Shown piece after piece: positions 1 to 4,043 of a stretch of DNA of 5,681 nucleotides (positions within the stretch are counted from its first letter, which is position 1; each line of letters begins with the position of its first letter). This DNA is from Cenarchaeum sp. (GTDB lineage Archaea > Thermoproteota > Nitrososphaeria > Nitrososphaerales > Nitrosopumilaceae). The notes beneath the pieces were generated by a model, which worked only from the letters and a program-made list of their open reading frames with translations, had not been told where the DNA came from and did no database searches. The position numbers and the translations under genes were made by a program. Location: NCBI GenBank assembly GCA_020027365.1, contig JAHRAJ010000067.1, forward strand, positions 1-5,681. Reading direction: 5' to 3'.

Positions 1-846
1 ATCCTTTTGGTGGCCTACTATGTTGTATGTAAGCAGGGTGGCGTTGAACAGCGCAAACTGCCTGTCGTATGTCTGGAGGAGCCGCGAACCGACCGGGCGA
101 TCCTCCATATAGTCGGTGACTGCCGCACATGCGGCGACAAACGGGGCGTGCCCGTCCAGCCTTGCCTTGTATGTGCTGTATACCTGCACTGTGGCGCACT
201 CGTTGACGTCGTGGACGAGTTTCACGCTTTTCCGAAGCCGTCTGGCAATGGCGGGATCAATATCGTGGTGGTCTATATACGCAACAGACACGCCCTTTTT
301 TCGCAGCTCTGCCATCAGTTCGACAAACCGATCCTGCGTCTTTTTGCTCAGGCCTAGATCACATATGTACAGCGACTTTAGCTTTGGGTCGGATGCGGCC
401 TCTTCGATGGCCTCCATCTGTCCTGGATAATCTGTGAGGACTGTCCTGCCGCCAAAGGCCTGCCTGATCAGCGCCGCCGCGCTTATGCCGTCTGCATCCT
501 CCTTGTGTGACACACACGTAATCCCGACCCCTTTTGGCTTTTTGCCGGGCGACTTTGAGGACTTGGATGCCGCTGTTCCCGTCTTTTTGGATCCGCCCGC
601 CCTGACCGTCTTTTTTGGAGACGGCTTTTTCCTATCGACCGCCGCCTTTTTGGATCGTACCGCCTTTTTTTTTGACCTTGCCGCCTTTTGTGACCGTGCT
701 GACGCACCGCCGCTCTTTTTGGCAGACGTGGCCGCAACCCTCTTTTTGACCGCTGCTTTTTTCCTGGGACCCGCCACCCTCTTGACTGCGGTCTTTTTCC
801 TGGGACCCGCCACCCTCTTGACTGCGGTCTTTTTTGCGGTAGCCAT
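1..846 (-). CDS. DHH-family phosphoesterase with histone-H1-like N-terminal tail (partial, C-terminus beyond left edge)
   Basis: The frame is open from ATG at 846-844 to the window edge (282 residues), so the C-terminus, where a DHHA1 substrate-binding domain would be expected, is missing. Residues ~108 onward carry the DHH metal-binding motifs: SHKEDADG (H114, D117, D119), CDLG (D163), the signature DHHD (192-195) and VTDY (D245). The family (RecJ, NrnA, archaeal RecJ-like proteins) uses Mn2+ to hydrolyse phosphodiesters in ssDNA, short RNAs or cyclic dinucleotides; the substrate here cannot be told. Residues 1-106 are low-complexity: about 29 Lys and 10 Arg against one acidic residue, in KK doublets spaced by Ala/Val/Ser/Pro. 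They resemble a histone H1 tail and are likely disordered and nucleic-acid binding (inference). A TATA-like TTTAAAT centred 26 nt upstream supports this start and a leaderless mRNA. Family call is firm, substrate unknown. Confidence 0.9.
   Translation of the reverse strand, partial: MATAKKTAVKRVAGPRKKTAVKRVAGPRKKAAVKKRVAATSAKKSGGASARSQKAARSKKKAVRSKKAAVDRKKPSPKKTVRAGGSKKTGTAASKSSKSPGKKPKGVGITCVSHKEDADGISAAALIRQAFGGRTVLTDYPGQMEAIEEAASDPKLKSLYICDLGLSKKTQDRFVELMAELRKKGVSVAYIDHHDIDPAIARRLRKSVKLVHDVNECATVQVYSTYKARLDGHAPFVAACAAVTDYMEDRPVGSRLLQTYDRQFALFNATLLTYNIVGHQKD
758..835 (-). repeat. 36-bp perfect tandem duplication in the basic tail, plus a degenerate third copy edge
   Basis: Positions 758-793 and 794-829 are identical over 36 bp. 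On the minus strand the repeat encodes the 12-residue unit KKTAVKRVAGPR twice (residues 5-16 and 17-28). A related, degenerate unit (KKAAVKKRVAA) follows at residues 29-39. The exact nucleotide identity points to recent duplication or slippage within the tail, which keeps the reading frame because the unit is a multiple of three. Confidence 0.95.
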
Positions 847-868
847 GCGGAGATTTTTTGATCCCCTC

Positions 869-875
869 ATTTAAA
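869..875 (-). promoter_or_regulatory. TATA box (box A) of the DHH gene
   Basis: TTTAAAT on the minus strand is centred 26 nt upstream of the ATG at 846. In archaea the TATA box lies about 26 nt upstream of the transcription start, so initiation would fall on the start codon itself. No Shine-Dalgarno sequence is visible, which agrees with a leaderless transcript. Confidence 0.6.
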
Positions 876-1044
876 CCAAGAATGCAGCATTGTGTGAACT
901 TGGCCTTTGCAAATGGCGCGATTCGTGCGGTGCTGGGGCCCGCCTGATCTGTCCTTGCTTGGTTGCATCAAAGCGCCAAGATGATGATCCTGCCGGCACG
1001 TTTTTGCCGCGGCGGGGATTTATTGCACGGAACCGTTTTTTTTG

Positions 1045-1049
1045 AAAAA
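1045..1049 (-). terminator. possible T-tract terminator of the 62-residue small gene
   Basis: On the minus strand a T5 run begins a few nucleotides after the TAA stop (1055-1053). Archaeal RNA polymerase can terminate at short T-tracts without a hairpin. A single T5 run is weak evidence; an A8 run follows on the same strand. Confidence 0.3.
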
Positions 1050-1052
1050 GGA

Positions 1053-1241
1053 TTACTCGCCGGGCTTTGCGCGCGGGTGGGGCACGGGAGACATGCGTGA
1101 CTCTAGACACGCGTCGTAAAAGGATCCGCCGTCAAGCTGCGTGGCCTCGTCTAGGTCTTGGAGCTCCCTGAGCTTGGCCGGGTCGGCACCCAGGATCATC
1201 TCGTCCACGCGCCTCATGTTCTGCCTTTCTTGGTATGACAT
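1053..1241 (-). CDS. small acidic protein of unknown function, paralogous to the gene at 2662-2868
   Basis: A 62-residue protein, soluble in appearance, with no signal peptide or membrane segment. I do not recognise a named family. Visible features are VDEM (12-15), ADP (19-21), an acidic helix-like stretch LRELQDLDEA (24-33), the motif GGSFYD (38-43) and a Pro-rich tail (51-62). It aligns by hand with the small gene on the other side of citrate synthase: M1, S2, R10, V12, D13, E14, then with a two-residue shift D20, P21, L30, D31, Q35, G38, F41, Y42, D43 and E47. This similarity and the TATA box centred 24 nt upstream of the ATG are the main reasons to accept it as a real gene. It is divergent from citrate synthase with 245 bp between start codons. 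No function is assigned. Confidence 0.75.
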   Translation of the reverse strand: MSYQERQNMRRVDEMILGADPAKLRELQDLDEATQLDGGSFYDACLESRMSPVPHPRAKPGE

Positions 1242-1261
1242 GGTGTTGAATCCTGTGCGAT

Positions 1262-1268
1262 CTTATAG
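1262..1268 (-). promoter_or_regulatory. TATA box of the 62-residue small gene
   Basis: CTATAAG on the minus strand, preceded by a C-run, is centred 24 nt upstream of the ATG at 1241, the spacing for a leaderless mRNA. It is directly followed by GATCGC, a block also present just downstream of the equivalent box of the paralogous gene at 2887-2892. Confidence 0.65.
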
Positions 1269-1283
1269 GGGGTAGCTTTGATT

Positions 1284-1296
1284 GTTTAGACTAAAC
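1284..1296. promoter_or_regulatory. 13-bp palindrome GTTTAG-A-CTAAAC, candidate operator
   Basis: A perfect inverted repeat with 6-bp arms around one central base. It lies 16 bp upstream of the TATA box of the small minus-strand gene and about 190 bp before the citrate synthase start. The size and symmetry fit a site for a dimeric helix-turn-helix regulator. The position upstream of the TATA box suggests activation or modulation rather than simple occlusion. No binding protein is known. Confidence 0.4.
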
Positions 1297-1413
1297 GCTA
1301 AATTCTTGATCGCATATCGGTTTGCCTGCCCCCCAAACATGCCTGAAAACCAGCTCATAGTCCCGGTTGATCTTGTCGGGAGCAAAAACCCCCCGTTCGG
1401 GGCGATTTGTGTT

Positions 1414-1431
1414 GGGCGGGTTTGGGGCGGG
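1414..1431 (+). other. G-quadruplex motif upstream of citrate synthase
   Basis: Four G-runs with short loops on the plus strand: GGG, C, GGG, TTT, GGGG, C, GGG. This satisfies the canonical G3+N1-7 rule. It sits about 27 bp upstream of the citrate synthase TATA box, on the coding strand. Formation in vivo is unproven. Confidence 0.55.
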
Positions 1432-1445
1432 CAAACTTGCTTGCC
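1430..1445. promoter_or_regulatory. short inverted repeat GGCAA-N6-TTGCC before the citrate synthase TATA box
   Basis: Five-base arms separated by six bases, ending 13 bp before the TATA box and abutting the G-quadruplex motif. It could be a regulator site, but a 5-bp repeat is easily found by chance. Confidence 0.25.
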
Positions 1446-1458
1446 GCATGTGTAAGAG

Positions 1459-1465
1459 ATTAATA
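1459..1465 (+). promoter_or_regulatory. TATA box of citrate synthase
   Basis: ATTAATA is centred 25 nt upstream of the ATG at 1487, with a purine stretch (GAGAG-like) just before it in the BRE position. This favours 1487 as the start and a leaderless mRNA; starts further upstream would place the promoter inside the coding region. Confidence 0.6.
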
Positions 1466-1486
1466 CCAATTTGTCCATCAAAGTCC

Positions 1487-2665
1487 ATGGAGACCAAGAA
1501 CATAGGCCTGAGGGGGATACCCGTCGCAGACACCCGCATATCCAACATCAACGGCCAGCTGGGCCAGCTGATATATCGCGGGTATGACATATCCGACCTT
1601 GTCAAAAACTCCAACTTTGAGGAGACCGCCTACCTGTTACTCCACGATGGCCTTCCGACCAAGGCGCAGCTGGACGGCTTTCGCAAGCAGCTGACCGAGG
1701 CCCGGTGGATACCAAAGCAGATGCAGACAAACATGGGCAACTGGAGAAAGGACGCAGACCCCATGGACATGCTCCAGGCGTTCGTGGCCGCGCTGGCCGG
1801 ATACTATGACGAGGAGTTTTACAACAAAGAGTCCAGCTATGACAGGGCAATCAACCTGGTATCAAAGGTGCCCACCATCGTGGCAAGCTGGCAGAGGATC
1901 CGGAACGGGCTGGACATCGTTGATCCTGATCCCGCGCTGGGCCACGCGGCGAATTTTTTGAGCATGCTGACCGGCCAGACTCCCGACAAAGAGACTGCCG
2001 ACGTATTCGACACGTGCTTAATCCTGCACGCGGATCACACATTTAACGCATCCACGTTCACCGCACGGCAGGTCGCCTCGACCCGTGCCCACATGTACTC
2101 GGCTGCAAGCGCCGCCATCGGCGCGCTTAGCGGCGAGCTGCACGGCGGCGCCAACTATGAGGTCATGAAGATGCTGCTGGAGATTGGCAGCGTGGATGCC
2201 GCCGGACCGTGGATACGCAACAGAATCGTCGACAAAAAGCAAAGGGTGATGGGCATGGGACACGCCGTCTACAAGACGTACGATCCCCGCGCGACGGTGC
2301 TAAAGGCGCTCTCGCGCAAGCTTGCAAAAAAGACGGGGCAGGTGTGGTTTGAGGTGACCGAGCGCGTCGAGGAGACAACCACCGAGGTCATGAAGGAGCA
2401 AAAGGGGATGGACATCTACCCCAACGTCGATCTGTACAGCGCGTCGATATACTACATGCTTGGAATACCGATGGATCTAAACACGCCAATCTTCGCCATA
2501 TCGCGGGTTGCCGGGTGGGCCGCGCACGTGATCGAGGAAAAGTTTGCAGAGGCGGCCCCCAAGCCTGCGCTGTACCGGCCCAAGGCCGTGTATGTGGGCA
2601 AGTACTGCGGGCCGGAAGGGTGCAAGTACAAGCCGCTGGATCTCCGGCACGGTGATCAGGACTAG
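1487..2665 (+). CDS. gltA: citrate synthase (Si-type)
   Basis: Condenses acetyl-CoA with oxaloacetate to citrate in the cytoplasm, the entry to the oxidative TCA branch that supplies 2-oxoglutarate for glutamate. The 392 residues match the ~380-residue archaeal/Gram-positive class. Active-site residues, by comparison with pig heart enzyme, are all visible: H184 (HADHTFNAST), H219 (LHGGAN), H259 and R268 (GHAVYKTYDPR), D314 (NVDLYS), R340 (ISRVAG) and R364 (RPKA). The N-terminal LIYRGYDI (28-35) is typical. The start at 1487 is chosen because METKNIGLRGIPVADT aligns with family N-termini and the TATA box is 25 nt upstream; the frame stays open upstream but reads non-family sequence. An unusual C-terminal patch, YCGPEGCK (373-380), holds a CxxxxC pair. 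The stop codon overlaps that of the convergent gene downstream. Confidence 0.97.
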   Translation: METKNIGLRGIPVADTRISNINGQLGQLIYRGYDISDLVKNSNFEETAYLLLHDGLPTKAQLDGFRKQLTEARWIPKQMQTNMGNWRKDADPMDMLQAFVAALAGYYDEEFYNKESSYDRAINLVSKVPTIVASWQRIRNGLDIVDPDPALGHAANFLSMLTGQTPDKETADVFDTCLILHADHTFNASTFTARQVASTRAHMYSAASAAIGALSGELHGGANYEVMKMLLEIGSVDAAGPWIRNRIVDKKQRVMGMGHAVYKTYDPRATVLKALSRKLAKKTGQVWFEVTERVEETTTEVMKEQKGMDIYPNVDLYSASIYYMLGIPMDLNTPIFAISRVAGWAAHVIEEKFAEAAPKPALYRPKAVYVGKYCGPEGCKYKPLDLRHGDQD

Positions 2666-2868
2666 TTGCGCGCGTGCATCCACTCGCGTGCTTTGGATCC
2701 GACGTTGTGCTTGTACAGCACCTCGAACACCATGTCGTAAAACGTGATTCCCTTTTTCTGCGCCTGATCGTCAAGCCAGCGTATGCCGTCGGCCAGCTCG
2801 GGATCGTGCTGGGAAAACTCGACCAGCTCGTCCACCATCCTTGTAAAAAAGGTGCGGGATTCTGACAT
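2662..2868 (-). CDS. small protein of unknown function, paralogous to the gene at 1053-1241
   Basis: A 68-residue protein with no signal peptide or membrane segment; no named family recognised. It has an acidic helical first half (VDELVEF, 12-18; HDPELADG, 21-28), the motif KGITFYD (39-45), and a basic end (KAREWMHARN, 59-68). The start at 2868 (MSES) is preferred over ATG at 2874 (MIMSES). With it, M1, S2, R10 and V12-D13-E14 line up without gaps against the paralogue upstream of citrate synthase, and a TATA-like box is centred 26 nt away. The later identities (DP, LD, Q, G, FYD, E) follow with a two-residue shift. The gene converges on citrate synthase, and its TAG stop and that of gltA share the palindrome CTAG (2662-2665), so mRNA 3' ends must overlap. 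Function unknown. Confidence 0.75.
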   Translation of the reverse strand: MSESRTFFTRMVDELVEFSQHDPELADGIRWLDDQAQKKGITFYDMVFEVLYKHNVGSKAREWMHARN

Positions 2869-2890
2869 AATCATGTGTTTCGATCCGCGA

Positions 2891-2897
2891 TCATAAG
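2891..2897 (-). promoter_or_regulatory. weak TATA-like box of the 68-residue small gene
   Basis: CTTATGA on the minus strand is centred 26 nt upstream of the ATG at 2868, matching the leaderless spacing of the other genes here. It runs into GATCGC (2887-2892), as the paralogue's TATA box does. The match to a TATA consensus is weak, and the stronger box at 2911-2917 is an alternative. Confidence 0.4.
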
Positions 2898-2910
2898 TGG
2901 TGTATTCAAA

Positions 2911-2917
2911 TTATATA
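2911..2917. promoter_or_regulatory. strong TATA-like element usable in either direction
   Basis: TTATATA on plus, TATATAA on minus. Facing left it would start the 68-residue gene around 2888, giving a ~20-nt leader. Facing right it would start a transcript near 2940 reading into the GC-rich region before the cupredoxin gene. The sequence does not decide between them. Confidence 0.45.
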
Positions 2918-3035
2918 GACAAAAAACCCCTTTTTGATTGACTTTGGCCGGCCGGTGGCCTCTGCCGTGTGCGTATGCGCCACACGTCCGCCGTCCTGAT
3001 GTATTTGCGGCGGCTGTCGGTCTCATCCGTGTGGT

Positions 3036-3053
3036 GGGCGGGTGGGTGGGGGG
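3036..3053 (+). other. G-quadruplex motif with single-base loops
   Basis: GGG, C, GGG, T, GGG, T, then six G. Three one-base loops make this the class of motif expected to be most stable, typically as a parallel quadruplex. A further GGG follows at 3058-3060. It lies about 210 bp upstream of the cupredoxin start, on that gene's coding strand. Confidence 0.65.
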
Positions 3054-3106
3054 TGAAGGGCCCGTAGCCGTAGGCCGGCCCGCGGCGTCTGCGATGCCGG
3101 CGGCGA

Positions 3107-3132
3107 GGGGGGGGGGAGCCTGTGCGGGCGGG
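3107..3132 (+). other. G10 homopolymer followed by GGG-C-GGG
   Basis: Ten consecutive G (3107-3116), a nine-base spacer, then GGG at 3126-3128 and GGG at 3130-3132. The run could form a second, looser quadruplex. Homopolymers this long are also prone to length variation in replication and to sequencing error, so the exact count is uncertain. Confidence 0.5.
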
Positions 3133-3192
3133 ACTGCCAAGGGCGTGAGGCCCCCAATCCAATCGGGCGTCAAATGGCTGCGGAAACATCCA

Positions 3193-3220
3193 CGCCTAGG
3201 CGATCCGCCCTGCCGATCGG
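3193..3220. promoter_or_regulatory. two adjacent palindromes upstream of the cupredoxin promoter
   Basis: CGCCTAGGCG (3193-3202, perfect 10 bp) and CCGATCGG (3213-3220, perfect 8 bp) are centred 19 bp apart, ending 13 bp before the TATA box of the cupredoxin gene. Two dyads about two helical turns apart just upstream of a promoter are a plausible operator pair. No regulator is identified. Confidence 0.35.
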
Positions 3221-3233
3221 GGCCAAAGACAGC

Positions 3234-3241
3234 TTTATTTA
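3234..3241 (+). promoter_or_regulatory. TATA box of the cupredoxin gene
   Basis: TTTATTTA is centred about 25 nt upstream of the ATG at 3263, indicating a leaderless mRNA and supporting that start codon. Confidence 0.7.
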
Positions 3242-3262
3242 GCAAGGCAAAAACCGTCGGTC

Positions 3263-4024
3263 ATGGCTGGTATAGACAAGGCGGCAATTGGTTGGACGAT
3301 TGCGATTGTGGCCGCCGGCGTAGCTATCTCACTGGCAGGATCGAGCATCGACTCGGCATCCATACCAGAATTTACCGCGCCGACATTGCCCACATCGATG
3401 TCATCTGATGACAAATTTGCCAAGGCCAAGGAACAGATTGCCATGGAGAAAGAACAACGGATGGAAGACGACAAGGCCATGATGGACAAGGACGTGGTCA
3501 TGGAAGACAAGGAACCGATGAACGTGAATGAAGAACAGGAACGAATGCGCATGGAGGAACAAATGCGCATGGAGGAACAGGAACGAATGCGCATGGAGGA
3601 AGAAGCACGGTTACGCTTGGAACTGGAAAAAGAGTCAGACCCATTCGCCGAAAAGGATCCAATGGTCAAAAATCCAGCAACAGACAACGCGATGGCGGGA
3701 TCGCAGACGCACATGGTCAGCATCCCCGAGGGTTCGGGCATTCCGGGTTGTGAAGACTCGGACATGTGTTACATTCCGACCGACATTGTGATCAATGCCG
3801 GTGACACCGTGGTTTGGACCAACGACGAGGCCGTCCCACACACAGTCACCGCGGGCGACCTAAAGAGTGATCCAAACAGGGTCGGGACTGACTACCCCAA
3901 CGGGTTTGACAGTCAATTCATGACCGCCGGCGTCTCGTATGAATACACGTTTGACACGCCCGGCACATACCCGTACCTCTGCCTGTTGCACCCATGGATG
4001 GTCGGCACAGTTGTGGTAAACTGA
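3263..4024 (+). CDS. membrane-anchored blue-copper protein (plastocyanin/amicyanin-like cupredoxin) with coiled-coil stalk
   Basis: A 253-residue type-1 copper protein, probably an extracytoplasmic electron carrier. Residues 9-26 form a hydrophobic signal anchor after a short N-terminus with K6, giving N-in, C-out topology. Residues ~50-125 are a highly charged Met/Glu/Arg coiled coil, ending in an EQERMRMEE repeat with 14-residue period (two heptads). The cupredoxin domain (~150-253) has its ligands: H193 (VPHTVT), C240, H243 and M246 (YLCLLHPWM). The C-x2-H-x2-M spacing is that of amicyanin rather than plastocyanin. C163 and C169, just before the domain, could form a disulfide. Ammonia-oxidising archaea have many such cupredoxins, thought to replace cytochromes c. 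The N-terminal 60 % is A-rich and less GC-rich than its surroundings. Physiological partner unknown. It converges with uvrC across 19 bp. Confidence 0.93.
   Translation: MAGIDKAAIGWTIAIVAAGVAISLAGSSIDSASIPEFTAPTLPTSMSSDDKFAKAKEQIAMEKEQRMEDDKAMMDKDVVMEDKEPMNVNEEQERMRMEEQMRMEEQERMRMEEEARLRLELEKESDPFAEKDPMVKNPATDNAMAGSQTHMVSIPEGSGIPGCEDSDMCYIPTDIVINAGDTVVWTNDEAVPHTVTAGDLKSDPNRVGTDYPNGFDSQFMTAGVSYEYTFDTPGTYPYLCLLHPWMVGTVVVN
3533..3600 (+). repeat. internal repeat in the coiled-coil stalk
   Basis: A 26-bp sequence (starting GAACAGGAACG, encoding EQERMRMEE) is present identically at 3533-3558 and 3575-3600, 42 bp apart. A shorter copy (EQMRMEE) at 3557-3576 lies between. The 42-bp period equals 14 residues, two coiled-coil heptads, so duplication lengthens the stalk without breaking heptad phase. 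Confidence 0.9.
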
Positions 4025-4043
4025 TCGACTTCCACCCCCTCAT

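Larger units (their letters stand above)
2930..3230. other. GC-rich, structured, apparently non-coding region upstream of the cupredoxin gene
   Basis: No convincing gene lies between the 68-residue gene and the cupredoxin. Open frames exist on both strands, but they translate to Pro/Ala/Gly/Arg-rich sequence without motifs, as expected where stop codons are rare. The stretch does hold potential hairpins: 2966-2986, and CCGCCG 2988-2993 with CGGCGG 3008-3013. It also has two copies of GGCCGGCC (2946-2953 and 3073-3080), G-quadruplex motifs and palindromes. I looked for signature sequences of RNase P RNA, SRP RNA and tRNA and did not find them. It may be a long regulatory region or an unrecognised RNA. 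Confidence 0.45.

Noticed and set aside
434..874. Phe/Leu/Ala-rich open frame on the plus strand
   Set aside because: It is the antisense of the Lys-rich tail and DHH core (AAA/AAG codons read as TTT/CTT), whose motifs are clear on the minus strand.
981..987. ATGATGA resembling a C box of a C/D guide RNA
   Set aside because: No CTGA D box occurs at a suitable distance downstream, and the flanks do not form a terminal stem.
847..1052. Search for a tRNA or other gene in the 206-bp gap
   Set aside because: No T-loop consensus with matching acceptor stem was found, and the minus-strand open frame there has no family-like features and would cover the DHH promoter.
1381..1402. Minus-strand hairpin CCCCG/CGGGG followed by T5, resembling an intrinsic terminator
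   Set aside because: No minus-strand gene ends here, the stem is only five pairs with a tight loop, and archaea do not generally rely on such hairpins.
1367..1486. In-frame upstream extension of citrate synthase by 40 residues
   Set aside because: The extension reads non-family sequence, spans the G4 motif and the TATA box, and the family N-terminus begins at 1487.
2930..3230. RNase P RNA or SRP RNA
   Set aside because: The GGAAAGUCC-type and GGAAGGAAGCAG-type signatures were not found on either strand; GTGAAGGG at 3053-3060 alone is not enough.
2871..3408. Open frames on both strands across the GC-rich region (2938-3408 plus, 2871-3245 minus)
   Set aside because: They have Pro/Ala/Gly/Arg-rich composition, no motifs, overlap real genes and their promoters, and sit where few stop codons occur by composition.
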